The notes below the pieces were generated by a model, which was not told where the DNA came from, ran no database searches, and saw nothing but the letters and a program-made list of their open reading frames with translations. Made by a program: the position numbers and the translations under genes. A stretch of 42,902 bases of DNA from Bacteroidales bacterium (GTDB taxonomy: Bacteria; Bacteroidota; Bacteroidia; Bacteroidales; UBA932), in contig JAFSUF010000072.1 of NCBI GenBank assembly GCA_017445425.1, positions 1-42,902 on the forward strand, written 5' to 3'. The number at the start of each line of letters is the position of its first letter. Position 1 is the stretch's first letter. Below are positions 8,968 to 17,981 of the stretch, one piece after another.

Positions 8968-10305
8968 ATGAACAAGCTGTACATAAGATTATTTACCGCA
9001 ATGCTGGCGGCCGTTTTTGCAGTGCTGATGCCGGAGCGGCTTAATGCCCAGGCTGGCGTTGCATACGATACGTTCTCGCCCTATTCTATGTACGGTATCG
9101 GCAACCTGGAGACCCTTGGCGGGCAGAACTCCCTGTCTATGGGCGGTATAGCTATAGGTGACCGGAACAGCGCATACATCAACTGGGTGAACCCTGCAGC
9201 TGTAACGGCCCGCGAAAACAGAGCCTTTATGCTCGATTTTGGCGTTACCCAGAAGAATATTTTCTATTCTGCTGACGCATCTACTTCCGTTGAGCAGACA
9301 GCGAGTGGAAAGCTCCTATCCGTGAACAATATTTTCAACATACACCACATACTGATTTCTCTCCCTTTATCCAAAAGGATTGCCTTCAAGGCTGGACTGA
9401 TGCCGTTCGCTACCACAGGCTACGAGTTTGTATCGCGTGAAAGTGCCGATGACGTGCTGCTGGAGATGGGCGATGTGGAGTATGACAAGATGGGCAAGGG
9501 AGGCACCTACCAGATTGTCCTTGGCGCCGGCTGGAGCATAACAGACAATCTGAGCATCGGTGTGGACGGCCTTTATTACCTCGGTAATACCATCCACTCT
9601 TCTTCTGCCAATTTCACAACCAATACACATTACCGCCAGATAGCCCGTTCCTGGAGCAGTGTTTCACGAGGTTTTGGTGCAAAGGCAGGAGTGCAGTATA
9701 CCGCAAAGATAAAGCCTGATCTGGCGCTTACATTTGGTGCCACATACAAGATAGGGAGCAAAATGGGCGGTGAATATACAGACCTTACGATTGCTTCTAC
9801 GTCTAATTCTGTGGATACTATCGCAAATGTCACCACCAAGCTGGATTATCTTATTCCGGCCGAGATAGGTGCAGGATTCACACTGCGCAAAACCGACAAA
9901 TGGATGTTCGGCTTTGATTACATCATGCAAGATTGGAGCAAGACCACTTTCACAAATGCACCCGGTATAGACGTGGTTACACGCCGCATGCAGCAGTTCC
10001 GCCTGGGCGGGGAGATCACCCCAAACAAATATGATATCCGCCATTATGCGAATAATGTCACATACCGCGCCGGCCTTTTCTATAATCAGGGTTATCTTGC
10101 CGTAAATGGCACTCCCATAAATAATTATGGTATAACATTCGGGGCCGGATTCCCGTTCAACAACCGTTTTACGTCGTTAGCTTTAAGCGTAGAATTGGGA
10201 CGGAATGGCACTTTGGCAAATAATTTGGTATTAGAGAATTATGTGAAGATAAACGTGGGCCTGAATCTGTTTGACTTATGGTTCCACAAATCACTATACA
10301 GATAA
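8968..10305 (+). CDS. Outer membrane beta-barrel protein (OmpP1/FadL-like)
   Basis: 445 residues with a cleavable signal peptide (about 1-28, ending LNAQA). The mature protein has alternating amphipathic beta-strands, many aromatic residues, an N-terminal segment SPYSMYGIGNLETLGGQNSL and AYINWVNPAAV resembling the plug/NPA region of FadL-type transporters, and a C-terminal strand pattern typical of barrels. Residues near 155-190 lie in a loop-rich stretch. The function is not known. Placement after coaX and before a secreted TPR protein, an LptC-like protein and a periplasmic foldase suggests an envelope-biogenesis or uptake role (inference). The ATG follows the coaX stop after 1 nt. Confidence 0.75.
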   Translation: MNKLYIRLFTAMLAAVFAVLMPERLNAQAGVAYDTFSPYSMYGIGNLETLGGQNSLSMGGIAIGDRNSAYINWVNPAAVTARENRAFMLDFGVTQKNIFYSADASTSVEQTASGKLLSVNNIFNIHHILISLPLSKRIAFKAGLMPFATTGYEFVSRESADDVLLEMGDVEYDKMGKGGTYQIVLGAGWSITDNLSIGVDGLYYLGNTIHSSSANFTTNTHYRQIARSWSSVSRGFGAKAGVQYTAKIKPDLALTFGATYKIGSKMGGEYTDLTIASTSNSVDTIANVTTKLDYLIPAEIGAGFTLRKTDKWMFGFDYIMQDWSKTTFTNAPGIDVVTRRMQQFRLGGEITPNKYDIRHYANNVTYRAGLFYNQGYLAVNGTPINNYGITFGAGFPFNNRFTSLALSVELGRNGTLANNLVLENYVKINVGLNLFDLWFHKSLYR

Positions 10306-10325
10306 CATATTAACAACTTTACACT

Positions 10326-11642
10326 ATGAAAAAGATTTTGATAATAATGTTTGCGGTGATGTTCACCATGAACGCATTCGCACAAGGCAAATTCGGACCT
10401 GACAGTGCCGAATGTGTAAAGTATCTCTCATATTATTTGGAGTACGTCAAGCAAAACAATATGGAGTCGGCTTTCGGACCGTGGCGTCAGGCTTATGCCC
10501 TCTGCCCCGTTACTGCGAGTCAGAATATGCTGATTGACGGTCAGAAGCTGATGCGCTGGGCATACAAGAAAACCAAGGATGCCAAAACCCGCCAGGGTTA
10601 TCTTGACACACTTATGATGCTCTACGACCAGCGCGTGGCCAACTACCCCAAGAACGCGGTTTCTGCCCTCAACAACAAGGCTATCGATATCAACAACTTC
10701 CGCTGGAACGAGAAGGATCCCAAGGCTGTTTACGACCAGTATAAGGAGATATTCAACGCCACCGGCATCAAGGCCAGCGACCTGGTGTACGTGAAGCTGA
10801 TGGAATCTGCCACAAACCTTTTCACCTCCGGAGCTATGGATGCCGGGCAGGTTATGGCAGACTATACTGCCATCACAGAAGCTATCAACGCTTCGCTCAC
10901 CACAAAAGATGACCAGAAACTCCGCAAGGCACAGAAAGATGTCGAGACGCTCTTTATGAACAGCGGTATCGCAAGCTGCGACAACCTGCTGGAGCTTCTC
11001 ACCCCCCGTTACGAAGCCAACCCCGACGACGAGGAGACCCTCCGCGGTGTTGTCAAGATGTTGAGCAGTGCAGATTGCCTGGACAGTGAACTCTACCTCA
11101 AGGCCGTCGAGTCGCTGTACTCAAAGGATCCCTCTTCCGGCAGCGCTTACCTGCTTTACAAGCTGTATTCCCGCAAGGATGACAGCGCCAAGGCAGTCAA
11201 GTTCCTCCAGGAGGCAATCAACACCTGCGATGCAGCAGATGCGGCCCAGTTGGCAAGCTACTATTTTGAGCTGGGTTCATACAATTACAAGAAGGCTAAC
11301 AATAACGCCGGGGCAATTGCCGCTGCAAAGAAGGCCGCTGAGCTTTCCGATGACTACAAGGGCAAGGCATATCTTCTGATTGGAACCATCTGGGGGACTG
11401 CCCGCTGCGGTGGAAATGAGGTAGAATCCCACGCTCACTTCTGGGTAGCTTACGACTACGTGAACAAGGCAAAGGCTGCCGACCCCAGCCTTACCTCAGA
11501 GGCCAACGCCCTGGCTGGTCAGTACGCCGCATATTTCCCCAACAAGGCAGATGCATTTATGTACGATTTGACCGACGGCCAGAGCTACACCGTTTCTTGC
11601 GGTCCGCTGCGCGACGTCACCACCGTAAGAACAGCAAAATAA
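10326..11642 (+). CDS. Secreted tetratricopeptide-repeat protein
   Basis: 438 residues. The signal peptide (about 1-19, MKKILIIMFAV... ending AFAQ) predicts export to the periplasm. The mature protein is almost all alpha-helical, with TPR-like helix pairs; the clearest lies around residues 300-350, with alternating Ala/Tyr/Leu spacing (QLASYYFELGSYNYKKANN, then AIAAAKKAAELSDDYKG). No catalytic motif is seen. TPR proteins scaffold complexes; the neighbours suggest a periplasmic role linked to the adjacent barrel protein, but that is inference. It lies 20 nt after the barrel gene. A hairpin with a T-run lies just behind its stop. Confidence 0.75.
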   Translation: MKKILIIMFAVMFTMNAFAQGKFGPDSAECVKYLSYYLEYVKQNNMESAFGPWRQAYALCPVTASQNMLIDGQKLMRWAYKKTKDAKTRQGYLDTLMMLYDQRVANYPKNAVSALNNKAIDINNFRWNEKDPKAVYDQYKEIFNATGIKASDLVYVKLMESATNLFTSGAMDAGQVMADYTAITEAINASLTTKDDQKLRKAQKDVETLFMNSGIASCDNLLELLTPRYEANPDDEETLRGVVKMLSSADCLDSELYLKAVESLYSKDPSSGSAYLLYKLYSRKDDSAKAVKFLQEAINTCDAADAAQLASYYFELGSYNYKKANNNAGAIAAAKKAAELSDDYKGKAYLLIGTIWGTARCGGNEVESHAHFWVAYDYVNKAKAADPSLTSEANALAGQYAAYFPNKADAFMYDLTDGQSYTVSCGPLRDVTTVRTAK

Positions 11643-11668
11643 GACGAAACGTTATAACAACATAGTTA

Positions 11669-11711
11669 AGAGAGTAGAGGTAGCCAGAGTACTGTCTCTA
11701 CCTCTCTTTTT
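11669..11711 (+). terminator. Hairpin plus T-run between the TPR gene and lptC
   Basis: An 11-bp stem with one bulge (11669-11679 with 11696-11707), a 16-nt loop, then five T residues (11707-11711). It looks like an intrinsic terminator or attenuator. It also lies in DNA that, read in the lptC frame, encodes a good signal peptide, so the two readings conflict (see findings). Confidence 0.45.
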
Positions 11712-11721
11712 ATGTGTTGCA

Positions 11722-12303
11722 ATGCTGATGATATCCTGCAGGGACGATCCAAAGCCGGCTCAGATTGACTGGCGGGTGACGCCGGTGCAGAGCGTACGCG
11801 GGATGAGGGCCATGGAATACAATAAGGCCGATCTCACGATGCAGATGCGTACCCGCGCGATGGATACCTACAAATACGAACAGGATTCTGTTCCTATTAC
11901 CAAAGAGGTCTATAGTGAGGGGTTCGAGGTCTATGTCTATAACGAAGACGGCCTGCTTGAGTCGCAACTCGTTGCGGAGGGGGCGGAGCACACCACAACC
12001 TCCCGCAAGGACGACTGGATGGCGTTCGGCAACGTAAACATCCTTAATCACATCAAAGGCGAACGTATCATCACCGATACAGTTTATTGGGACAAGCAGA
12101 AAGAACAGATCCATACCGACTGCTATGTGGTGATGACATCTCCGCAGGGCAAACTCCAGGGATACGGTATGACTTGCGACCAGCGGGCCAACCGTTCTAC
12201 CATCAAACGGCCGTTTGATTCTTTCGGAAGGGTAGTTAAGGATTCTACCAAATTTTACCTTGACACTGTGAATTTTGTGGGTCCGATGCCACGGATTAAA
12301 TAA
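11722..12303 (+). CDS. lptC: LptC-like LPS export lipoprotein; true start uncertain
   Basis: LptC bridges the inner-membrane LptB2FG transporter to the periplasmic LptA bridge in lipopolysaccharide export. The 193 residues from ATG 11722 show the family's beta-jellyroll pattern: SEGFEVYVYNEDGLLESQLVAEGAEHTTTSRKDDWMAFGNVNI, here split as EGFEVYVYNEDG, then ESQLVAEGAE, then DDWMAFGNVNI, then ERIITDTVYWDKQKEQIHTD. ATG 11722 yields only MLMISC before the mature protein. The open frame continues upstream through KRVEVAR, a hydrophobic run and a lipobox-like MISC, which is what LptC lipoproteins of this phylum have, but no ATG/GTG/TTG precedes it; only ATA 11662 or CTG 11692 is available. The annotated start is therefore conservative and probably too short. 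The next gene is the foldase, with its own -7 box. Confidence 0.72.
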   Translation: MLMISCRDDPKPAQIDWRVTPVQSVRGMRAMEYNKADLTMQMRTRAMDTYKYEQDSVPITKEVYSEGFEVYVYNEDGLLESQLVAEGAEHTTTSRKDDWMAFGNVNILNHIKGERIITDTVYWDKQKEQIHTDCYVVMTSPQGKLQGYGMTCDQRANRSTIKRPFDSFGRVVKDSTKFYLDTVNFVGPMPRIK

Positions 12304-12310
12304 TTTTTTC

Positions 12311-12318
12311 TAATTTTG
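12311..12318 (+). promoter_or_regulatory. -7 box (TAATTTTG) upstream of the foldase gene
   Basis: Exact TANNTTTG match 68 nt before ATG 12386, in the context CTAATTTTGCGC that recurs before fusA2. A 7-bp hairpin (12325-12331 with 12345-12351) lies in the predicted 5' leader. Confidence 0.6.
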
Positions 12319-12385
12319 CGCGCTAATACCCTTATTTCATTTACGGGTATTGGATAATAGATGCAAAAAACTAAAAATTAATAAT

Positions 12386-14440
12386 ATGGCCGTATTGGAG
12401 AAAATCCGTGTAAAACTCGGAATTCTTATTTCTATCCTGATTGCGATAGCACTGCTGTCGTTTATCATTGACCCCAATACCCTCGGGTCAACATTGCAGA
12501 GTATGTCAAAAGATAACAATGTGGGCGAGATGAATGGCAAAGCCATTTCATATCGTGATTATTACACCGCATTGGAGCAGAACACCCAGTTGATGAACGC
12601 CCTCAACGGCGGCAATGCCAACAGCGAAGAGGCTCAGAACCAGCTTCGCGAGATGACATGGAACCAGCTGTTCAACCAGAAGATATTCTTCCCTAAGGTT
12701 AAGAAGGCTGGCTTCAGCGTAGAGGATGCAGAGATGGTAAATCTGCTTCAGGGCGAAACTGCATCTCCCGTTATCGCACAGCAGCGCATGTTCGTGGATG
12801 AGAACGGTCAATTCAGCTCAGATGCTGTCAAGGAATTTATTTCCCAGATGGATCTGGACGAGAGTGGCGTATCCCGCAAGTATTGGGAGTATCTTAAAGA
12901 GCAGGTATATGCACAGCAGATGTACGGCAAGTACTATTCTGCACTGCGCAACAGTGCAACCCTGAATGCTTCCCAGATAGATCGCGCAATTGCAGAGGGC
13001 AACACCACCAAAGATATCGACTTCTTTGTAGTTCCCATCAGCTTTGGTGTGGATTCCACCATACAGATTTCTTCTGCAGAGGTTGCTAAGTTCTATAACG
13101 ACCGCAAAGACCTCTTTGTTCAGCCTGCTAACCGCGACATAGAGTATGTAATGTTCGAGGTTGTTCCCAGCCAGGAGGATATTGACGCCACCAGGGAAGA
13201 GTTTGATGGACTTTACGAACAGTTTGCCCAGGCCGATAACCTCAAGAATTTTGTAGCCCTCAACTCTGACCGCCGTTGGGAGGATAAGTTCTACAGCAAG
13301 GAGGAGCTTCCCGATGTATTTGCAGACTATGCATTTGGCGGCAGCGGCAGCATAAGCCCCGTAGAAGAGACCGCTGAGGCCTTTACCGCAGTAAGGGTTG
13401 CTGAGCGCAAGATGATGCCCGACAGGGTAAACTTCTCCTTCAAGGTGTTCCCTGCAGCCGACAAGGCAGTTGCAGATTCCCTGCTGACCGCAGTTCGCAA
13501 GAACGGCACCAGCGACGAGCTTTCTAAAGGCGGATGGGTTACAATGGACAATCTCGAAGCCAACAATATGGGCTTCTTTGGCGAGGCGTTCTCTATGAAG
13601 AAGGGCGAAGCCAAGATCATTGACATCGATGCATACCAGATGGTTGCAGTAATCAAGGTAGATGATGCAGACGCTCCCAAGGAGAAGGTACAACTCGCTT
13701 ACCTGCGCAAGAATATCAATCCTTCTGACAATACTTTCCGCGATTTCAACATGAAGGCTGCCGACCTGGCAGACCGCAGCTCCGGCAAATATGAGAAGTT
13801 TGCAGAGATTGTCAAGGAGGAGAACCTCCCTGTTATCCCCCAGCCGCATGTTACCATAGATACCCGCCGCATTGGCGCCGTTGAAAACGCCCGCAGTGTG
13901 GTTCACTGGGTATTTGACCGCAAGACCAAGGAGGGTTCCGTATCTGACGTAATAACCGTTGACAACAAGTATTATTTCGTTGCTGCAGTAACCAAGGCCC
14001 GCAAAGAGGGTAAGATGGCCCTGGAAGATGTCAAGGATAACATTACCATGGAGCTTATCAACCGTAAGAAGGTGGACAACCTGGCAGAGGAGGCTTCCGC
14101 CAAGGTCAGCGGCAGCGAGTCCCTGGAGGTTCTGGCAGAGAAATTCAACACCGTGGTAAGCCATCGCGACGGTATCAGTTTTGCCGGCAGTGACATGAGC
14201 CTGGAACCTTCTCTTATCGGTGCTGTGGCTGCTGCCGAGCCCGGTAAGGTTGAGGGCCCCGTCAAGGGAACGGTAGGTGTATATTTCTTTGAAGTGAAAG
14301 ATGCCACCACCGGCGAGTATTACACAGAGGCTGATGCCGTAAACAAGGCGGCTCAGGTAGCTGCATCTCAGCTCCGCTCCCTCACAGACATCGTAGCGCA
14401 GGAGGCGGATGTCAAAGATTACAGAGGTAAGTTCTATTAG
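12386..14440 (+). CDS. ppiD: Membrane-anchored periplasmic peptidyl-prolyl isomerase / chaperone (PpiD/SurA type)
   Basis: Folding factor for exported and outer-membrane proteins. 684 residues from ATG 12386 (MAVLEKIRVKLGILIS); an in-frame TTG 12 codons upstream gives an implausible N-terminus. One transmembrane helix (about 10-28) anchors it with the bulk in the periplasm. Residues about 45-200 form the SurA N-terminal-type helical domain (GEMNGKAISYRDYYTALEQ). Parvulin-like repeats follow: one around 350-440 (LSKGGWVTMDNLEANNMGFF...) and a degenerate one further C-terminal. Whether the isomerase sites are active cannot be judged. The C-terminus is helical. It ends just before a bidirectional terminator shared with convergent rsmA. 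Confidence 0.88.
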   Translation: MAVLEKIRVKLGILISILIAIALLSFIIDPNTLGSTLQSMSKDNNVGEMNGKAISYRDYYTALEQNTQLMNALNGGNANSEEAQNQLREMTWNQLFNQKIFFPKVKKAGFSVEDAEMVNLLQGETASPVIAQQRMFVDENGQFSSDAVKEFISQMDLDESGVSRKYWEYLKEQVYAQQMYGKYYSALRNSATLNASQIDRAIAEGNTTKDIDFFVVPISFGVDSTIQISSAEVAKFYNDRKDLFVQPANRDIEYVMFEVVPSQEDIDATREEFDGLYEQFAQADNLKNFVALNSDRRWEDKFYSKEELPDVFADYAFGGSGSISPVEETAEAFTAVRVAERKMMPDRVNFSFKVFPAADKAVADSLLTAVRKNGTSDELSKGGWVTMDNLEANNMGFFGEAFSMKKGEAKIIDIDAYQMVAVIKVDDADAPKEKVQLAYLRKNINPSDNTFRDFNMKAADLADRSSGKYEKFAEIVKEENLPVIPQPHVTIDTRRIGAVENARSVVHWVFDRKTKEGSVSDVITVDNKYYFVAAVTKARKEGKMALEDVKDNITMELINRKKVDNLAEEASAKVSGSESLEVLAEKFNTVVSHRDGISFAGSDMSLEPSLIGAVAAAEPGKVEGPVKGTVGVYFFEVKDATTGEYYTEADAVNKAAQVAASQLRSLTDIVAQEADVKDYRGKFY

Positions 14441-14460
14441 AATTTAGACATTTCAACAAT

Positions 14461-14500
14461 AACAAAAACCCTGGGCTTTGGCGGCTCAGGGTTTTTTGTT
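14461..14500. terminator. Bidirectional terminator between ppiD and rsmA
   Basis: AACAAAAACCCTG (14461-14473) pairs with CAGGGTTTTTTGTT (14487-14500), giving a GC core with a T-run on either strand. It serves the convergent genes on both sides; the rsmA stop codon overlaps its edge. Confidence 0.85.
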
Positions 14501-15263
14501 ATTCCAGGCTTTTGCAAAGAGTGATGAAATCTTCAACGGAGAGTTGTTCCGGCCTCAGGCCGGCGAATTGCTCAGGAACCCCGACACCAAGCGGTCTGAG
14601 GCTGTTGCGGAGGGTTTTGCGGCGCTGGTTGAAGGCAGTCTTGACCAAAGTCTTGAATTTTGTCTCATCACATCCGAGCTCTGTGCGGCTGTTGCGCCTC
14701 AACCTGATTACCGCCGATTTTACCTTGGGGGGCGGGGAGAATTCGTGCTCGCCCACGGTAAAGAGGTATTCTATGTCGTACCAGGCCTGCAATAACACCG
14801 ACAGGATGCCGTAGCTCTTGTTGCCGGGGCCGCTGGCGAGCCTCTCTGCGACCTCTTTCTGCAGCATACCTACAACCTGGGGCACGCTCTCGCGGTAATC
14901 CAGAATCTTGAAGAAGATTTGAGAGGAGATGTTGTAGGGGAAGTTGCCAATCACGGCAAAATCGCCTTCGGGGAATATCTTCCGCAGATCGGTCTTAAGA
15001 AAGTCGGCTGCATAGAGGTTGGGCATTATCGCCGGGAGGTTTTCGCGGAGATACTCTATGGATTCATCGTCTATTTCGATGCCTTTCAGGCAAATGTCAC
15101 CGCGCTGCAGCAGGTGTCTTGTGAGCGCGCCTGTGCCGCAGCCGACCTCCAGGGTATTCAGTCTGTCACCGTCATTCACTATCAGGGCATCGGCAATACG
15201 CTTCGCGATACCTTCGTTTGTCAGGAAGTGCTGACCCAGGCTTTTTTTTGCTCGTACTTTCAT
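14499..15263 (-). CDS. rsmA: 16S rRNA (adenine1518/1519-N6)-dimethyltransferase RsmA (KsgA)
   Basis: Dimethylates two adjacent adenines in the 3' terminal helix of 16S rRNA late in small-subunit assembly. About 254 residues from ATG 15263 (MKVRAKKSLGQHFL). The -7 box on this strand (15273-15280) covers the alternative upstream ATG at 15275, so 15263 is preferred and the leader must be very short. Motifs: KKSLGQHFLTNEGIAKRIA at the N-terminus, SAM motif I LEVGCGTGALTRHLL, acidic E-I-D after the second strand, and the catalytic NFPYNISSQIFF (NxPY motif). The C-terminal helical domain ends with the family pattern RPEQLSVEDFITLC. It is divergent from mutS. Confidence 0.96.
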   Translation of the reverse strand: MKVRAKKSLGQHFLTNEGIAKRIADALIVNDGDRLNTLEVGCGTGALTRHLLQRGDICLKGIEIDDESIEYLRENLPAIMPNLYAADFLKTDLRKIFPEGDFAVIGNFPYNISSQIFFKILDYRESVPQVVGMLQKEVAERLASGPGNKSYGILSVLLQAWYDIEYLFTVGEHEFSPPPKVKSAVIRLRRNSRTELGCDETKFKTLVKTAFNQRRKTLRNSLRPLGVGVPEQFAGLRPEQLSVEDFITLCKSLE

Positions 15264-15272
15264 CTTAACATA

Positions 15273-15280
15273 CAAAGATA
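15273..15280 (-). promoter_or_regulatory. -7 box (TATCTTTG) for rsmA
   Basis: Exact TANNTTTG on the minus strand, ending 9 nt before ATG 15263. It excludes the upstream ATG as the start. Confidence 0.6.
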
Positions 15281-15293
15281 GACGTTTTTTTGG

Positions 15294-15301
15294 TACTTTT
15301 G
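15294..15301 (+). promoter_or_regulatory. -7 box (TACTTTTG) for mutS
   Basis: Exact TANNTTTG only 7 nt before ATG 15309, so the mutS mRNA would be nearly leaderless. It is back-to-back with the rsmA box. Confidence 0.55.
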
Positions 15302-15308
15302 TAGGAGT

Positions 15309-17981
15309 ATGGCGGCGGATAAAAACACTCCTTTGATGCAGCAGTACTACGAAATCAAATCGCAGTACCCCGACAGCATTTTATTCTACCGCGTAGGCGA
15401 TTTTTACGAGACCTTTGCGGAGGATGCGGTGGTAGTGAGCAAAGTGCTGGGGCTGGTGCTGACACGTAAGGCAAGCGGTGCCGGCAGTTACACCAATCTG
15501 GCCGGGGTTCCGCATCACGCCATAGACATTTACCTCCCCAAGATGGTGGCGGCAGGTTATAAAGTGGCTATCTGCGACCAGTTGGAGGACCCCAAGCTGA
15601 CCAAAAAACTTGTGAAGCGCGGCGTCACGGAGCTGGTTACTCCGGGGGTGAACTACAACGAGGCACTGCTCGACTCTACAAAGAATAACTGGCTGTGCGC
15701 ACTATATTTTGAGAAGGATTTGGCAGGTGCGGCATTCCTGGATATCTCCACAGGTACATTCCGCGTGGCGCAGGGCTCGCTGGAGCTGGTGGATCTGCTG
15801 TTGGCAGATTTCTCTCCCAAGGAGATTTTGTTGCAGAAGGGGTTTGAAGACGGGTTCAAACAGCGTTTTGCTGAGAAGTCGTTTGTCACCACGGTCGACA
15901 GCTGGGCGTTCGTATATCACACAGCATATAAAAAGCTCATAAAGCAGTTCGAGACCGATTCCCTGAAAGGATTCGGGGTGGAAGATATGCCCCTTGCCAT
16001 AACGGCGGCCGGGGCGGTGATGGCTTATCTTGATATTACGGAGCACAAGGATATCTCCCATATCCGCACTTTGGGTCGCATAGACAGCGGCGAATTTATG
16101 TGGATAGACCGCTTTACGATGCGCTCCTTAGAGATACTGCAGCCGATGTCGCCTGAGGGCGCCTCCCTTATCAGCATTCTGGACAGCTGCCGCTCTGCGA
16201 TGGGAAGCCGTCGCCTGCGCGAATGGATGGCTATCCCCCTCAAAGATCCGGCTGCGATTAAGGCCCGTGCCGATGTCGTGCAGGCATTTTATGAAAACGG
16301 CAAACTACGCTCGGCAATCCGAGACCGCATCGCTGAGGTCGGCGATTTGGAGAGGATTGTGTCGCGCGCCGCGGCTGGCAAGATTCTGCCTCGGGAGGTG
16401 CTTCAGATGGGTCGTGGCCTGGAGATGATAGGTGGTATCATCGAGCTGGGGCGCGGAGAGGCGGCCATAGAGTCGCATATCGGCCGGCTGGATGCCTTAA
16501 AGGATCTTTCGCAACGGATAGCGGCCACTATCAAGGCAGATACTGCACAGCAGGTAGGTAAGGGAGAGGTTATCGCCGCCGGTATCGATGCAAAGCTGGA
16601 CGATTATCGTAACATACTGGAGAATAGCAAGAATATCCTGCTTGACATCCAGCAGCGGGAGCGCGATGCCACCGGTATCGCAACGCTCAAGGTCAGTTAT
16701 AACAACGTATTCGGCTACTATTTAGAGGTTCGCAACACCTATAAGGACCTTGTACCGGCCGACTGGATCCGCAAGCAGACGCTGGTTGGTGCGGAGCGCT
16801 ATATCACCGCAGAGCTCAAGGAGTACGAAGAGAAGATTCTGGTGGCGCAGGACCAGATAGTAGCCATCGAGTCGACCATTTACGCCGACCTGGTTCGTGA
16901 ATTGCAGGCAAACATTGCAGCCATCCAGCGCAATGCCGTGGCGGTGAGCGAGTTGGATTGCCTGAGTTCGTTCGCTTTCACAGCCCGTGAAAAAGGTTAC
17001 CACCGTCCGGTGGTGGACGATTCGCTGGTAATAGATATCAAGAAGGGTCGTCATCCGGTGATAGAGGCGCTGCTGCCGGAGGGGGAGGAGTATGTAGCCA
17101 ACGATGTTTTCCTCAACAACGACAGTCAGCAGATAATAATCCTCACCGGTCCCAATATGGCTGGTAAATCGGCCCTTCTGAGGCAGACGGCCCTGATTGT
17201 GCTGATGGCGCAGGTCGGGTGCTTCGTGCCCGCAAAGAGCGCCCATATCGGCTTTGTGGACAAGCTCTTTACCCGCGTGGGAGCATCGGACAATATCTCC
17301 CGGGGCGAATCTACCTTCATGGTGGAGATGACGGAGAGCGCAACCATCCTGAACAATCTTTCGCAGCGGTCGCTGCTGTTGTTGGACGAGATAGGTCGCG
17401 GCACCAGCACATACGACGGAATGTCCATCGCCTGGGCCATTGTAGAGTACCTTCACGCAAGCCCGATGGCGCCCAAGACACTTTTTGCCACCCATTATCA
17501 CGAACTCAACGAGATGGAAACCCGGCTTGACAGAGTTCGCAACTTTCACATTTCCACGCAGGAGGTAGACGGTCACGTGATTTTCCTGCGCAAATTGTGT
17601 CCCGGCGGGGTGGCAAGCAGCTTTGGTATTCATGTGGCCCGCATGGCCGGTATGCCGGACGCGGTGCTGAACGCAGCACAGAAGAAGCTCAGTACACTGG
17701 AGGGCGGGCGTGATACCAACCCCGGTCAGACGACAGCGGCGGGCGGGCGCGGAAAACGGCGCGGCAGCAAGCTGGATGCAACATCTTCTCAGGGTAACAA
17801 TCCCATGCAGCTGTCGTTCTTTCAGTTGGACGACCCGCTTTTACTTGACATTAAACACATTATTGAGAGAATAGATATCAATACGATTTCCCCACTAAAC
17901 GCTTTTGATACTATCAGACAAATCAAAAACAAATTAGCTGGAGAAAAAGACGATGGAGATCTTTCATCAAATCAAAAGTGA
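15309..17981 (+). CDS. mutS: DNA mismatch repair protein MutS
   Basis: Recognises mismatches and small loops and starts methyl-independent mismatch repair with MutL. 890 residues, normal length. Order of features: mismatch-reading F-x-E in VGDFYETF (near residue 33); connector, lever and clamp domains; ATPase Walker A GPNMAGKS (614-621); Walker B LLLLDEIGRG (D693, E694); and the following STYDGMSIAWAIVEYLH and FATHYHEL. A Gly/Arg-rich linker near 810-825 precedes the C-terminal dimerisation helices. The 3' end overlaps the permease gene by 29 nt, indicating a joint transcript. It diverges from rsmA. Confidence 0.97.
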   Translation: MAADKNTPLMQQYYEIKSQYPDSILFYRVGDFYETFAEDAVVVSKVLGLVLTRKASGAGSYTNLAGVPHHAIDIYLPKMVAAGYKVAICDQLEDPKLTKKLVKRGVTELVTPGVNYNEALLDSTKNNWLCALYFEKDLAGAAFLDISTGTFRVAQGSLELVDLLLADFSPKEILLQKGFEDGFKQRFAEKSFVTTVDSWAFVYHTAYKKLIKQFETDSLKGFGVEDMPLAITAAGAVMAYLDITEHKDISHIRTLGRIDSGEFMWIDRFTMRSLEILQPMSPEGASLISILDSCRSAMGSRRLREWMAIPLKDPAAIKARADVVQAFYENGKLRSAIRDRIAEVGDLERIVSRAAAGKILPREVLQMGRGLEMIGGIIELGRGEAAIESHIGRLDALKDLSQRIAATIKADTAQQVGKGEVIAAGIDAKLDDYRNILENSKNILLDIQQRERDATGIATLKVSYNNVFGYYLEVRNTYKDLVPADWIRKQTLVGAERYITAELKEYEEKILVAQDQIVAIESTIYADLVRELQANIAAIQRNAVAVSELDCLSSFAFTAREKGYHRPVVDDSLVIDIKKGRHPVIEALLPEGEEYVANDVFLNNDSQQIIILTGPNMAGKSALLRQTALIVLMAQVGCFVPAKSAHIGFVDKLFTRVGASDNISRGESTFMVEMTESATILNNLSQRSLLLLDEIGRGTSTYDGMSIAWAIVEYLHASPMAPKTLFATHYHELNEMETRLDRVRNFHISTQEVDGHVIFLRKLCPGGVASSFGIHVARMAGMPDAVLNAAQKKLSTLEGGRDTNPGQTTAAGGRGKRRGSKLDATSSQGNNPMQLSFFQLDDPLLLDIKHIIERIDINTISPLNAFDTIRQIKNKLAGEKDDGDLSSNQK

